Below are positions 1 through 12,999 of a stretch of DNA of 64,000 bases, one piece after another. Source of the stretch: Cryptomeria japonica (Eukaryota > Streptophyta > Pinopsida > Cupressales > Cupressaceae); the NCBI RefSeq assembly GCF_030272615.1, contig NC_081407.1:100981897-101045896 (forward strand), read 5' to 3'. Positions within the stretch are counted from its first letter, which is position 1; every line of letters starts with the position of its first letter. The notes beneath the pieces are model-generated. The model saw only the letters and a program-made list of their open reading frames with translations. It was not told the DNA's origin and did no database searches. The position numbers and the translations under genes were made by a program.

Positions 1-632
1 CATGGAGATTTAAATCCTACTCCATCCTGGAGAAAATCCGACAACATAACCCCTATAAAATTAACTCCTCTCTCTTTTCAACTCCTCTAGCAATTCTTAC
101 ATTTATAGAGTTTACAATGCAAAAACCAATAGCTTCCCACAAGCGTCTGCATTCAATGTATCTATGAATATAATTAGAACCTTCCTTTTGCATAACTCTT
201 GTATAAATAATATTTAATACAAATATTATTTATTCCATGAACATAAATCATCTAAGATGAGATAAACAAGCATTTTGCTAATTTGGAACTTTCCATTTTA
301 CTCCAAGCCTATCCAAGTAGTAGATTTGGTCCCGTTGAAAACATTTCCAAAAACGTGCTAAAGAATGTGATTGCCACATGTCACTTGGAAGGGGGTTTGA
401 GAAGATCCTAAGAATTTTACTTCTCCAAAGTTCCCTCCTTGTGCCAAGTGTCACAATTTCCTTTCACCTCAAATCTTGTTGCACCCAACTTGCCATCAGG
501 CCCCGCAATTAAACTTTGCACTTTAGAAACTAATATATTCTATTAAATAAATAAAATCAGCACATAAGACCATTAAAAATAATTAAATAATTCCCTTTGG
601 ACTCCTAAGGTTGAGGCAACTTAATCCCAACA
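1..632 (-). repeat. 3' LTR of the LARD-like element (partial)
   Basis: This segment matches 13369-13991 nearly base for base, with scattered substitutions and small indels. Its inner end is tgttgggattaag on the minus strand, directly after a purine tract, as expected for an LTR start. The outer part lies beyond the window. Confidence 0.82.
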
Positions 633-1299
633 ATCTCCCACTTGATGAAGACCTTATAGGAGTCATCTCATCACAAGATTTACACTGCTAAGAGTTGCCT
701 AATGAAACCACATCATCACTAGCATCCATGAAACCACATAGATCCAAAACATGCTCTCATGGTCCATCAAGACATATGCAACAACATCCAAGATGTGCAC
801 CATCTTAGGCAACAAACCCAATCATCCTCCAACATGCCACCTATGGAAGAAAAGGAACAAGCCAAGGTGAAAATGAATCAGTCTAAAGAACACAAATAAA
901 AGATCCCAGTGATATCAAAGGCTACGTGATATTGCCACCACTCCATTGTGCTCACAAGCTATATAGAAGCATCAACAACATCAACTTCAAAGCCCATAAC
1001 CAAAACACAACCGCGAAGTAATCCTCAAGAAAACAAGATAAACCACCAACTAGAACAACAATAAAACTGAATGCTCCCATCCAACTGATAAACCCACATA
1101 ACTGAAAATAGCACCCACAACAAGTGCCAATTCATCCAATCACCCATACCTCGAAGGTATAAACCATCAGTAAACTCATGCCACCAACATAACCAACCCA
1201 ATAAACTGCAACCTAAAGCTCCATGTGAAAAACCAGTCAATAAAGACCAAACACATCCAGGAACTCTCATTGCATGGGTAATGTTGAATCTAAAAAGGT
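633..1299. other. Non-coding LARD internal segment (3' part)
   Basis: This is internal DNA of the minus-strand LARD element, left of the nested Copia insertion. The only notable open frame (1025-1270, minus) encodes a Trp/Gly/Leu-rich peptide with no family resemblance, so I do not call it a gene. The element resumes at 8945. Confidence 0.65.
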
Positions 1300-1304
1300 C
1301 AAAA

Positions 1305-2749
1305 TGTTGGCATATGGCCAGAGTTTGATGACATGATGATAATGTATGTTTTCATTGATGTTAATATGTGAAAGTGTGAACAGGTATATTGAAGTAAGAA
1401 AACTCGCAAGTGAACCGGTGTGTGCAAAAAGTGAACCGGTATGTGCAAAAAGTGAACTAGTATATGCAAAGTTTGTATCGGGGTTTTATTTGATATGACT
1501 ACCAGTTGGTAGTCTCATCTGCAGGGTTTCTGGTTGATGAATTCCAAATCTGTGAGATTTGACCGATGAAATCCTGTGATGAGTTAGCATTGAAATGAAG
1601 ATCAGATCGTGTTTCCACATCAGCCTTATGCACGTGAAGTATTTCCTTGAGGATTTTGCATAAGAAGATTGATTCTATTTACCTCAAGAATGTGCAAAAT
1701 CTTAGTAAATGGTGGAGAGCGTGTGATGGGTTATCGGCTTCTAGAAGCAGTGAAGAACAAATGATGCAGAATGTCTTGAGAATTGTTCAAGATTGTTTTA
1801 CCCTATGTAATGTGATTAAATGGTTAGGATTGGACCAAACTGTATTGTTAACCTAGATGCTTAGGGTTTTTGGTTTTGACCACCGACCTAATTGCTATCT
1901 ATAAGGTTGATGATGGTTTTCATTTGAAGTTGTTGGCAAATGAATGTATGTGAGGTGATTCTTGCCAGACCAAATGAGTAAGCAGAGATCTATTGAGTGT
2001 GATTGCAGATGTAAAGGAACTAAAGTGGATCTGCCTTGGAATTAAGTGTTGTTATCAGATCAGTGTATTACCTGTTGACTTCTAACCATTTCAGTAGTTG
2101 GAAAATCCCTTTACTGGGTAGCTTTAACAAGCTTTTTGTAAATCCTTTAACAGGGTGACTCAAAATCATTGAGTTTTTCAAATCCTCTTACAAGGTAACC
2201 TTTAATAGGGTTTTAACCTCTAACCGGGTATTTAGCCATCGCTTAACCGGGTGATCCCTAGTAGGATCGGTTCCTAGCAGAACTTGTTGTAAAGTCTTTA
2301 ACTAGACTAGGCTCCTAACAGAGAAAACTTTAGAAGAGTTCAAGAACAACTTGTGGGTATTCATCCCCACCATGGTTTTTCCCAGTTGGGTTTCCACGTG
2401 AAAAATCAGTTTGTTATCTATGATGCTTTTTCATGTGATGCTTTAGTGTTTTTTGTTAAGCAGTATTGCAAGCTGATCTAATGGTCATTGTATTTCTGAT
2501 GTATTACATGCTTAAGCATGTGGGTGAAGTTGAGAAGAGATGTTAGGTTTTGAGAAGATCTAAGTGTTACCGGTTTATTTCTTTCATAGTCACTGTGTTT
2601 TACCGGTATTGCCTTGGTTCATACTGGTGATGTTGTTTAGCAGTTAGTGCAGTCTTTGCAGTTTAAGTTGTTAAAGAAGTTTTTGTTAGTACTGATTCAC
2701 CCCCCCTCTCAGTACCTGTTAGGTATTTACTATTCATCATTATTCATCA
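1305..2749 (+). repeat. 5' LTR of Copia 1
   Basis: Begins TG and ends CA, directly after the caaaa duplication. Its 3' half carries the gttttt-ccc/gggtttccacgtg core (about 2372-2401) and, near the end, the caccccccctctcagt block (about 2699-2714) found in nearly every LTR of this window. Confidence 0.93.
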
Positions 2750-2751
2750 AT

Positions 2752-2764
2752 TGGTATCAGAGCC
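2752..2764 (+). promoter_or_regulatory. Primer-binding site of Copia 1
   Basis: tggtatcagagcc lies two bases after the LTR end and is complementary to the 3' end of plant initiator tRNA-Met, the usual Copia primer for minus-strand cDNA. Confidence 0.9.
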
Positions 2765-2820
2765 TCCTCTAGGTCCTCTGTGCTATAAGCTTAATCGCTT
2801 GAGGAAAAGATCCTATTCTA

Positions 2821-4157
2821 ATGATGAAGAGGGAAGGTCCTAAGTTCAACAGAGATAACTTTAAGATATGGAAGGATAGAATAAAGATATACATTAAAAG
2901 CATGGGTGCTCAAAACTGGAACTATGTTGAGAATACTTATGTTGTCCCTACTGGTACTCTCACCCATGATCAAAGAAGAGAAATTCAAGAGAATAGGCAA
3001 GTCATGGAAGCTCTTATCAACAATCTATCTGATATTGAGTTTATATATGTTCAGGACAAGGATAATCCTAAAGATGTATGGGATACTTTGGAGACTATCT
3101 ATGGTGGTGATGAGCATGTGAAGCAAGCTAAGGAAGAGAGCCTTAGGGGGAAGTTTGAGGACATGCGGATGGTTGAAGGAGAGACCATTCAACAATATGG
3201 GATAAAAAATAAAATAGTTGTTGGAGACATCAAGAGTGTAGGAGGCACAATAGATGATCCCACCGTCGTTAGCAAAGTTTTGAGATCCTTATTACTGGTC
3301 TATGCAATAAGGGTTGCCTCTATACAAGAGTTGAGATCTATTGACAAGAAAAAGGTACCCTAGACTCCATCATTGCTAAGTTGATAACATATGAGCTAAA
3401 CAGTTATGATGGTAGTGTTCAGAAGACTGAAGAAGCCTTTAGAGCATCTGCTGCACCATCTAGAAAGGGAAAAGAAGCTAGTACTAGTTGTGAGCCTAGA
3501 CAAAGAAGAGATATGGATGACGAGGAGATCCTAATGGAGTTTGAAGCTCTTCTTGACAAGAGACTTCCTAAGGGAACTAGAAAATACAGAGGTAAGCTCC
3601 CTTTGAAATGTTTTTCCTGCAACAAGATAGGACATATAGCTATAAATTGCCCTAACAATGACAATAAGGATAAATCGGAGAGGTTCAGAAAGTATAAAGG
3701 AGGAAACAGAATAAATTGTCTAGTTGCAATTGATGAAGGTGTCATTGATGATGAATCAGAAGATGAAGAAAGTGAAGACATAGTGTTTGTAGCTGTTAAG
3801 GAAGATGTGTCAGACAAGAAGGCTCTTGTCTCCCGCTTTGATAATTCTAATGAGTGGATTATTGATAGTGGATGTTCTCACCACATGACTGGTGATCGGA
3901 GAAAGTTTTTGTCTCTGGAAGAGTACGATGGAGGTGTAGTCCAATTTGGTAATGATGCACCATGTATGGTAAAAGGCAAAGGGTCCATCTCTCTAAATGG
4001 AAAAAGTAGTGCTGATAATTTGTATAGGGTAGAAGGTCTTAGACATAACCTTTTGAGTGTTGCCCAGCTAAATGATAAAGGACTCACTTTGGAATTCAAA
4101 GATGGAGTGTGCAAAATAAAAGGAAAGAGTGGTGAACTGGTGGCCACCAGTATGTAG
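2821..4157 (+). pseudogene. gag-pol: Copia 1 gag and protease (frameshifted)
   Basis: This encodes the capsid-like Gag and the aspartic protease that form virus-like particles in the cytoplasm. The start is the ATG at 2821, 57 bases after the primer site. Residues 1-180 resemble Copia Gag (FNRDNFKIWKDRIKIY; a VWDTLETIYGGD block). The frame shifts between 3355 and 3381. The second frame carries a CCHC zinc knuckle CFSCNKIGHIAINC (3609-3650), acidic linker sequence, then the protease motif WIIDSGCSHHM (about 3855-3887) with catalytic Asp. A TAG at 4155 ends the frame just before the integrase region; the downstream frame continues unchanged, so this is a point mutation rather than a natural terminus. 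Confidence 0.9.
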
Positions 4158-5456
4158 ACCAGAGGTAACTTATTTCAGTTAAATACAAATATCATTCAAT
4201 GTCTAATGGCCAAGTTGGATGATAGTTGGATATGGCATTGGAGACTTTCCCATGTAAATTTTGATAATCTTGTGAAGGCTAGTAAGATCAAGGCAGTTAG
4301 AGGATTGTCTGTGCTGAACAAACTAGAGAATCTTTTGTGCATAGAATGTCAACTAGGGAAAATGTCTTCCTCAACCTTCAAAGGTAAATCTTTCACAACA
4401 GATAATTTACTTGATCTTGTGCATACTGATTTGTGTGGTCCTATGAAAACTAGGAGTGTTCAGGGAGATAGGCACTTTATGATTCTTATTGATGATTTCT
4501 CAAGAATGATGTGGGTCACATTCTTGAAAGATAAGTTTGAAGCTTTTGGAGAGTTTAAAGCCTTCAAAGCACTAGTTGAAAAGGAAAGCGGTAAGAGGAT
4601 TAAATGCCTTATAAATGACCAAGGAGGTGAGTTCACTTTTGATGAATTCAATAAGTACTGTGAAGAGAATGGCATCAAGAGGCAACTATTTGCCCCCCGT
4701 ACTCCACAACAGAATGGCCTAGCAGAAAGGAACAACCAAACTGTAGTTGAAGCAGCCAAAATGATGCTGATTCAAGGGAAGGTTGCTTACACTTTTTGGA
4801 GAGAAGCGGTGAGCACTATAGTCTACACTATGAACCAGGTACTCATCAAGAAAGGTAAGGATAAAACTCCTTATGAGTATTAGACTGATAAGACTCCAGT
4901 AGTAAGCTACTTTAGAGTATTTAGTAGAAAGTGTTATATCAAGAGAAGTGAACACCAAAGAAATTTTGATGCAAAATGTGATGAGGTAATATTCCTATGG
5001 TATTCCACCACGAGAAAATCTCTCAAGTGTTTTAACAATAGGACTCAGAGAATTGTTGAAAGTATCAATGTAAGAGTTGATGAAACCTCTAAGAAACCTG
5101 AGGAAACCAGCAGCAAGCAAGTGGTAGATGAACCAGATGTAACCTTATGGGAACTAGTTGCAAAACAACCAAGTACAAGTAACAATGCTCCTACACCAGT
5201 AGATGCTGATGTAGATGAAGATGAAAATGAGGATGAAGAGGAAAAGCAAGAGGGATCAACTAAGATCATTCCTAGGTATGTAAAGCTACATCATGATCCA
5301 AAGCAGATCATAGGGGATAAGGATGCAGGAATACTTACAAGAAGAAAGGTCAGAGAGAATTCTTGCATGATCTCTGAATTTGAGCCCAAAACATTTAAAG
5401 AGGCACACAAAGATGAAGACTGGATTAAGGCTATGAAGAGGAACTTGACCAGATAG
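4158..5456 (+). pseudogene. gag-pol: Copia 1 integrase and linker
   Basis: This integrase inserts element cDNA into the chromosome. In the same frame as the protease, the GAG-pre-integrase region (WIWHWRLSHVNFDNL) supplies the His pair and CIECQLGK the Cys pair of the zinc-binding N-terminus. The catalytic triad is visible as LVHTDLCGP, NDQGGEF and LAERNN. An in-frame TAG at 4881 interrupts the C-terminal part (family position WFGNTPTLKYFKIFG). The reading frame then continues through an acidic, low-complexity linker (DEDENEDEEEKQEG) to about 5440, where a one-base loss shifts the frame just before reverse transcriptase. Confidence 0.88.
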
Positions 5457-5476
5457 AAAATAATGGTACATGGTCT

Positions 5477-6133
5477 TTGGTAGCCAGACCTGAGCACAAA
5501 AATGTTATTGGCATGAAATGGGTTTTTAGAAACAAGCTGAATGAAGATGGCACAATGGTAAGAAACAAAGCAAGATTGGTATGTAAGGGATATGCTCAAG
5601 AAGAAGGAGAAGACTATGGAGAAACCTTTTCTCTAGTAGCTAGATTGGAAGGAGTTTTCATGCTTATTGCATATGCAACCTTCAAGGGATTCAAAGTGTA
5701 TCAGATAGATGTAAAATCTGCATTCCTGAATGGAATACTTGAAGAGGAAGTGTATATAGAGAAACCAGATGGGTTTGCCCTATCAGAAGACAGTGATATG
5801 GTGTGTAGGCTACATAAAGCCTTGTATGGATTGAAGCAAGCACCTAGAGCATGGTATGAACATTTACACTCCCATCTTGTGAAGATTGGATTTGAAAGAA
5901 CAAGTGAAGATAGCAATATCTATCTGAAGTCAGAAGGAGATCAGATTCTGATCTGTGAAGTGTTTGTTGATGACATAATTTTTGGAGGAGATGACAAGAT
6001 GAGCCATGCATTTGCAGATGAAATGAAGAAGGAATTTGATATGTCACTAATCAAAGAGATTAAAAGATGGTATCTTTATCACTCAATCCAATTATGCCAA
6101 AGAGGTGTTGAAGACCTTTGGCATAGAAGATAG
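5477..6133 (+). pseudogene. gag-pol: Copia 1 reverse transcriptase
   Basis: Copia-type reverse transcriptase that copies element RNA into DNA. Visible motifs in order: IGMKWVFRNKLNEDG, KARLVCKGYAQEEG, VYQIDVKSAFLNG, ALYGLKQAPRAWY and the catalytic FVDDIIFGG, where Phe replaces the more common Tyr. The frame differs from the integrase frame because of a frameshift near 5440. A deletion of some tens of bases near 6064 removes the FFLGLQI-like block that follows the active site in relatives and shifts the frame again, so the protein would end out of frame at 6133. Confidence 0.9.
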
Positions 6134-6872
6134 AAAACCAGTTGGTACACCAATGATGACTGGTTGTAAATTGTCAAAAGAAGATGACTCAGTATTGGTG
6201 AATGAGAAGGATTACCAGTCAATGATTGGTAAGTTGCACTAAATAGTACATAGTAGACCGGACATTGCACATGCAGTGGGCATTGCTGCACATTTCTAGA
6301 AAAGTCCAAGAGAATCCCACTTGGTAGTAGTCAAGCGGATTCTTAGATATCTAAAGGGAACTATAGATTATGGATTTTGGTATCCATACAATAATGATTT
6401 CAATCTCAAAGTGTTTACCAATGCTGATTGGGCTGGTAATGTGGATGACCAGAAGAGCACAACTAGTGGTGCATTCTTTCTTGGTGGTAGACTAGTCTCA
6501 TGGATGAGTAAGAAGCAAAGTTGTATCTCAGTCCACAACAGAAGCAGAATATGTAGCAACATTTATGAACCGCACTCAGACAATTCGGATGAAGCATGTA
6601 TTAAGTGGTTTCAAAGTCCCTCTATCTAAACTGGTGAGTATATTTTGTGATAACACAAGTGCAATTAATATTTCCAAGAATTTGGTATTGCATGCTAGAA
6701 CCAAGCACTTTGAGCTCAAGCATCATTTCTTGAGGGAGAAAGTTCAGAACAAAGAGGATGTATTGGAACATGTTTCCAGTAAGGAGTAGTTAGTAGATAT
6801 ATTCACCAAGCCTCTACCGAAGGCTACATTTACCTATTTGAGAGGTGAATTAGGGGTGTTGCCCGTTCTGTT
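6134..6872 (+). pseudogene. gag-pol: Copia 1 RNase H
   Basis: The RNase H domain degrades RNA in the RNA:DNA hybrid. Conserved pieces are KRILRYLKGT, FTNADWAGNVDDQKSTTSG and GRLVSWMSKKQSC. A frameshift near 6530 moves the rest into another frame (CDNTSAINISKN, HARTKHFELKHHFLRE). Further stops are at 6239, 6298 and 6787. The C-terminus DIFTKPLP...YLRGELGVLP is recognisable to about 6872. About 625 bp of untranslated sequence follows before the purine tract. Confidence 0.88.
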
Positions 6873-7497
6873 AGAGTATTTGGGTATTTACTTGATTAAT
6901 TAAACAATATTTGTTCAATTATTTAAAGTTCCCTTTATCTCTTTTACACTTAAGCTAACTTTAGGTCCATAATAATTAATTCTTTTATTTATTATTATGT
7001 GCAAACCTAGGTTTTCCCTTTTAGGGTTTCTTGACCTATTAAAGGTTGAGTTCTTTCTTTTCATTGTAAGAAGGATTATTATTACATTACACTTTTGGTG
7101 AATATTGAGCTCTCTCTTTTTGAGCATATTTTTTGTGTGTTTCTTTCTTCTATGATTTGCTTCCTTGCTTATCCTTGTAACAGGTTTTTCAACTTGCTGA
7201 GATCATTTGGGCTCCTGTGGTGTTGTATTTTCTCAACTCCAATACCTTCAAGAGGTAAACTAAAGGAATGTTCTCCACATCATTCAGGTATTGCATTGTC
7301 AAATATTTTAAGGATTGATGTGTTGAAGGATGCTACTCCTTAGGGGGCACAACATAGTGGAACATGGAAGCTTGTGCCTCCACTTTGGCATTGTTATCAA
7401 GGGGGAGAAGATGAGTAGCAGAGAAGATATCTGCAGTATTGAAGACATATAATATGGAAGAAGATGTAGAGATATCTTTGTGTATTGTCATGAATGC

Positions 7498-7510
7498 CAA
7501 AGGGGGAGAT
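7498..7510 (+). promoter_or_regulatory. Polypurine tract of Copia 1
   Basis: caaagggggagat lies directly before the 3' LTR start (tgttggcat). This tract primes plus-strand DNA synthesis. Confidence 0.88.
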
Positions 7511-8939
7511 TGTTGGCATATGTACAGAGTTTTATGACATGATGATAATGTATGTTGTCATTGATGTCAATATGGGGAAGTGTGAACAGGTATATTGAAG
7601 TAAGAAAACTGGCAAGTGAACCGGTATGATGAAGTGTGAACCAGTATATGCAAAAAGTGAACTGGTATGATGAAGCATGAACCGGTATATGCAAATTTTG
7701 TATCGGGGTTTCATTTGATATGACTACCGGTTGGTTGTCTCAACTTCAGGGTTTTCGGTTGATGAATTCCAAGTCTATGAGATTCGACTGATGACATCAT
7801 GTGATGAGTTAGCATTAAAATGAAGATTAGATCGTGTTGCCATGTTAGCATTGTGCACATGAAGGATTTCCTTGAGGATCTCGCATAAGAAGATTGATTC
7901 TATTTACCTCAGGAATGTGCAAAATCTTAGTAAACGGATGATGGGTTATCAGCTTCCACAAGCGGTGAAGAACGAATGATGCAAAATGTCTTGAGAATTG
8001 TTCAAGATTTTTTTACCCTATGTAATGTGATTAAACGGTCAAGATTGGACCGACTGTATTGTTAAACTAGATGCTTAGGGTTTTAGGTTTTGACCACTGA
8101 CCTAATTGTTGTCTATAAGGTCGATGATGGTTTTCATTTGAAGTTGTTGGCAAATGAATGTATGTGAGGTGATTCTTGCCAAACTGAAGGAGTAAGTAGA
8201 GATCTGTTGAGTGTGATTGCAGATGTAAAGGAACTGAAGTGGATCTGCCTTGGTATTAAGTGTTGTTATCAGATCAGTGTATTACCTATTAACTTCTAAC
8301 CATTTCAGTAGTTGGAAAATCCCTTTACCGGGTAGCTTTAACAAGCTTTTTGTAAATCCTTTAACAGGGTGACTCAAAATCATTGAGTTTTTCAAATCCT
8401 CTTACATGGTAACCTTTAACAGGATTTTAACCTCTAACTGGGTGATCCCTAGCAGGATCGGTTCCTAGCAGAACCTATTGTAAAGTCTTTAATTGGACTA
8501 GGCTCCTCACAGAGCGAACTTCAGAAGAGTTCAAGAACAACTTGTGGGTATTCATCCCCATCGTGGTTTTTCCTAGTTGGGTTTCCACATGAAAAATCAG
8601 TGTGTTATCTGTGATGCTTTTTCATGTGATGCTTTAGTGTTTTCTATTAAGCGGTAGTGCAAGCTGATCTTATGGTCATTGTATTTTTGATGTATTACCT
8701 TCTTAAGCATGTGGGTGAAGTTGAGACGAGATGTTAGGTTTTGAGAAGATCTAAGTGTTACCGGTTTATGTCTTTCACAGTCACTGTGTTTTATCGGTAT
8801 TGCCTTGGTTTAGATTGGTGATGCTATTTACTAGTTAGTGCAGTCTTTGCAGTTTAAGTTGTTAAAGAAGTTTTTGTCTGTACTAATTCACCCCCCTCTC
8901 AGTACCTATTGGGTATTTACTGTTCATCATTATCCATCA
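7511..8939 (+). repeat. 3' LTR of Copia 1
   Basis: Matches 1305-2749 along its length with many substitutions and several short indels, for example a shorter interval near 8430 where the tandem 'aaccgggt' motif is reduced. It ends ca and is followed by the caaaa duplication. Confidence 0.93.
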
Positions 8940-8944
8940 CAAAA

Positions 8945-10085
8945 GGCATATCAAGTCTACCAGTCACAACACATAGAGAGTGTAACCATATAGTACCAAG
9001 GACCACCCACAAAGATATGCACACATCCTGCAAACAAAAAGTTGTAAGAAACTTCTCTCTCAACAAGTCTCCATATCTCTTGAAAGTTCACATCTAACTA
9101 AAGAAAAGAGATACATGAACTTCCATGTCATCACCCAAGTGACAACATATGACCACAAACTAGTGATCATTGTAGCTCCATACAAAACTTCACATCCAAT
9201 GCCAAGTGAATTCGAACCTCCAGGAAGATCACTAAGACCAAAGAGAGAAACTGCAAACCGTAAACATATAGCATGTCCTTTTACAAACACCTATAAGTGT
9301 AAGTTGTGCCAAGTAAGATCTTCTTCATGTCCCCATGTGAAAATTCATAACAACATCCAAACCCGTTCAACCTCAAGAGATCAAACATAACATATGCATC
9401 ATAAATCTACATGGATGTAAGCCTCTTAAAGAAGATCAAACTACTCCATTTCCCATTTTAGGAAATCAACCCACTACCATCCCCTATGATCATTATAAAA
9501 GAAAACACAATCTAAGGAGATAACCATGCTAACAATCTCTCATAATGAATCCTCTAGAACTATCCAACTTTAGCTCAAGATCCATGCATATGAAATAAAA
9601 GCATAATCCACTTAAGAGAAACAATGGGCAATACCTCTCAAGTTATAAACTGCCAAGTAGACCAAGAGTGGGGAATGAGAATGCTCCTCCAAGATATCCA
9701 AGTCATCATGACTCATCCAAGAGCAATCTCCTCATAGGTCTCTATTGAACTCACATCCAATCCAGATGTAGGCATCTTGGACTTCTAGCTGAAATCTCAA
9801 CAAGAGTAACCATCTCAGCACATGTCTCTCATCTCAAGAGAACTACAACCTCACCTAGGTCTCCATGTATCCACGAGTACCAACAAATGATCAATCCATG
9901 CCAAGATCCAAATGTTTCTTTGCACTTCCATGAAGTTCATAGGCATATAACTAATACACCCAATACAAAGAGAACTCACTAGACCATTGTCAAAGCTCCA
10001 ATTAGCTAAATCAAGAAGCCATCATGACATCATGATCTTACCATCCCCTCTTAGGAGATCACATGCTCCAAGTGAACATAACATG
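8945..10085. other. Non-coding LARD internal segment
   Basis: Internal DNA of the LARD-like element between the Copia 1 and solo-LTR insertions. The base composition is CA-rich on the plus strand. ORFs are short and show no motif I recognise. Confidence 0.6.
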
Positions 10086-11143
10086 TGTTAGGTCCTGGAG
10101 ACAACTGAGAGGGGGTGGTTGAATCAGTTGTCAAATAAATTCAAACCAAAACAACTTATCAAACTTTTATGCATAGTACCAGTAAACCAAAACTTAATGC
10201 TGATAAACACTATTATTGGTTAAATGCAGTGCCAATAAAGATTAATGCATGAAACAGAAAGACAAAGACATCCACAACACATAACACCAATATTTGTACG
10301 TGGAAACCCGGTAAGGGGAAAAACCACGGTGGGAAACCTTACCCACAATCAGATGATACTACTGCAGATAGTATGTGTATACAAATGGGGTCTGCACATG
10401 TAGAAAGGCCAAGCGCCTAGAGCTCACTGCTCAATCACAAATGGGAGTCACACTGACTACAATTGGATGGTTAAATCCAATGATGATGTACTGTTAAAAA
10501 TAGCATCTTCATATCCTGGATTCAGTACCGATGTAGTTCTGATTGCCTTTACAAAAACCTTGCTTCACCTTCAAATGATGTCTCTATGTACAGCTTTGCT
10601 TAATCTTGCATATACCTTCTTACAAATCCTTTTCTTAATCTCTTGTTTTGATCTTACAAATAAGATCTTACATTTATACCATAACCTAAGACCAATTTTA
10701 GTAGGTCATCTCTAATAAGATCAATTTACAAATAAACAATAACCGATGCAATAATCAATATAACATGTTGGCTTGATGCATTTATGACAATAATAAATCA
10801 TCTCCATAGCGTGCCATGCTGATCTAGAATAGATAAGCCTGGTAGTGCTTATCCTGGACCTATTTGTCGATAACAACAAATATGCAATTATGAATATACC
10901 AATGAACAAATCTCCAAGATAAAGTGTCCAAATGATGTCTTTGACATAACCAAGTATTCTCCATGTTATTCCTACCGGTGAACAATATTTCCGATTGGTG
11001 AACCAGATATCGGTGACTGTGCATAAAGTCAATTGCTTGCCGGTGAACATTGCCAGTTCTCCAAAGTGTTAACCATAGTGATAAGTGTTAATAGATGTTG
11101 ACATCAATGACAAAACCATGTCAACATATCCAAAATACCAACA
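10086..11143 (-). mobile_element. Solo LTR of the Copia 2 family
   Basis: On the minus strand it runs from tgttggtattttggatatg to aggacctaaca, the same ends as the LTR at 43328-44327. No internal region or partner LTR is present. The flanking 5-mers acatg (10081-10085) and ccatg (11144-11148) match at 4 of 5 positions, consistent with an aged target duplication. Solo LTRs arise by recombination between the two LTRs of a full element. Confidence 0.85.
10672..10678 (-). promoter_or_regulatory. TATA box of the solo LTR
   Basis: tataaat on the minus strand within ggtataaatgtaagatc, a block conserved in the related LTRs at 43737 and 63555. Its conservation supports a core promoter role. Confidence 0.6.
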
Positions 11144-12985
11144 CCATGGTGTCAAGAGCAATACTCTAAACCAACATTACCTATAAAGAACCACAAACAC
11201 CTCACAGCAAAGACTATAAGAGCTATCCCTCCATGGCCGCAAGATGTTACACATCTTCAAATAGTGTACATGCAAAAGATGAAAGAACCCTTTTGTAGAA
11301 ATAGGATCTAAGAGTCCCTCCAAACCATTTTCATCACTAAAGAAGATTATCCATCGCCAAGTGATGAATACATAATCACTGCTAAATCTCCCATTGAAAT
11401 GTGATATCGAGCTCTCCAAGAACATGACACACCATCTCCCAAATTTGAAAATCATCTAGGTCTACACACATACAAGTGTACTACTAATCACACAAAATGA
11501 AACCAAGATCTCCAAACCAAGGAAATACACCATGCTATAGGACCCCATAACTAACCATCCAGGTGCTCACCTATCTTCCATCTCTCATCTCAAAGAAACC
11601 ACACCAATGCACAAGTGACCACAGAAAAGGTTACCTAACAAGTCTACATTAACACTGAATCAAACCTCATGGATATAGACAACCCATGTATGAATTCTCC
11701 CACTGCAAACATGTAGGTAAAGACAACCCACAATATTGCACAACTCGTAGATCTAACAATTGAAACATGTAAACTCATTATCACATCGACAACATGCAAA
11801 TTGAGATCTTAAAGAGAACAATCCTGTAGACAACATGACTCAAGCACCAGATCAAGCACAAATCTGATTTTCCAATCATGTCCACACTAAGCACCATAAT
11901 CTAGGAATCCACCAAGCATAACCATAAAAATATTGAGTGACTAATCACGTACCAACATCCCCATGCAAAGAAAGCATCTCACCTCCTCTCACCATGCACA
12001 AAAAATTCATGAAGAATTGCAGCTATCTCATCTAGTAACACCCCAAAGGAAATAAGGTCTAGAAAATAGCTCCCCTGTAGCTCCACAAAACCAAAGGTTT
12101 TTTTTCCTTGAGCATGTAAAACCTGCAAAACCACTATGTTTGAGAACACCCATGCACATCCATACCAACTTCACATCCAGAAGACTAAAAAGTCTGAAAA
12201 AGCACCAAATAACTTAACCCAGAACAATGGACTATCATAGATGAGCATCACCATAGATTTTTAAGGAAAATCTATAAACCCCTGAGATCCAAGGAACATG
12301 AATCTAAGCCATGCAAGTACAATCATCCATAAAGGAAAAAGTAGATCGGGAACTCCAGACCCATTTGTAGGCCAACTCCTTAACCACCATCAGTATATGC
12401 ACCTGAGGGAGACATGCTATCAAGAAGCTTCTAGATCATCAAATGATCAACTCCATAGCCTCCATGCATTTAGGGTAACAAAAGAAACACCTTCCAATAC
12501 TGGGAAAAAAATCACCCTACATAAGCACTAGGTGAAACAATCCAATCTTCTCCATATTTTTAGGGAGCCACTCACAGACACCCAATATGAAAACTTTGTT
12601 GCATGCAACCACAAAGTGTAAAAAGAGTACCCCATGCATCAGGAATTATTCTGCTATCAAACAAGAGCTTCCAATCAATTTCATTTCAATGTGACCAACT
12701 CTATTTTCTCTATCTTAACCATCCTTCAAAATTCATGTTGTCACTCGAGACTGAAACAACTACAAAACTTCCACTCACCAAAGGATCTATATTTTATCAA
12801 TTCCTTCAGATTCCCTCAAGCTTTCCAGGATAAGAAATCTTCACAAAAGGAATACACAGAACCTAAAACACCAAGAATCTACACATGTGTTGACATACAA
12901 GCACGTGCAAGCAACATGTGAGTCCATGCAGGTACATGCATCTCACAAAATGCACATGCAAGCAACTTGCAAATCCTGAAACATT
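11144..12985. other. Non-coding LARD internal segment (5' part)
   Basis: LARD internal DNA between the solo LTR and the primer-binding site. Open frames at 12298-12531 and 12603-12921 are short, lack homology I can name and overlap one another, so they are treated as chance. Confidence 0.6.
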
Positions 12986-12998
12986 GCTCTGTTACCAA
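12986..12998 (-). promoter_or_regulatory. Primer-binding site of the LARD-like element
   Basis: The minus strand reads ttggtaacagagc, one substitution from the initiator tRNA-Met primer site ttggtatcagagc. It lies directly inside the 5' LTR. Confidence 0.72.
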
Positions 12999-12999
12999 A

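Larger units (their letters stand above)
1305..8939 (+). mobile_element. Complete but inactivated Ty1/Copia retrotransposon (Copia 1)
   Basis: The element has two LTRs of about 1.4 kb (1305-2749 and 7511-8939), both starting tgttggcatatg and ending in ca. It is flanked by the 5-bp target duplication caaaa (1300-1304 and 8940-8944). A tRNA-Met-type primer-binding site (tggtatcagagcc, 2752-2764) and a purine tract (caaagggggagat, 7498-7510) sit where expected. Internal order is gag, protease, integrase, reverse transcriptase, RNase H, which defines Copia. Several frameshifts and stop codons make it non-autonomous now. It inserted into the LARD-like element. The LTRs differ from each other by many substitutions and small indels, so the insertion is not recent. 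Confidence 0.95.

Noticed and set aside
1025-1270. Minus-strand Trp-rich ORF of 81 codons
   Set aside because: No homology recognised; it lies in non-coding LARD sequence with no start context or neighbours to support it.
3419-3817. Minus-strand Ser-rich ORF of 132 codons
   Set aside because: Antisense shadow of Copia 1 gag.
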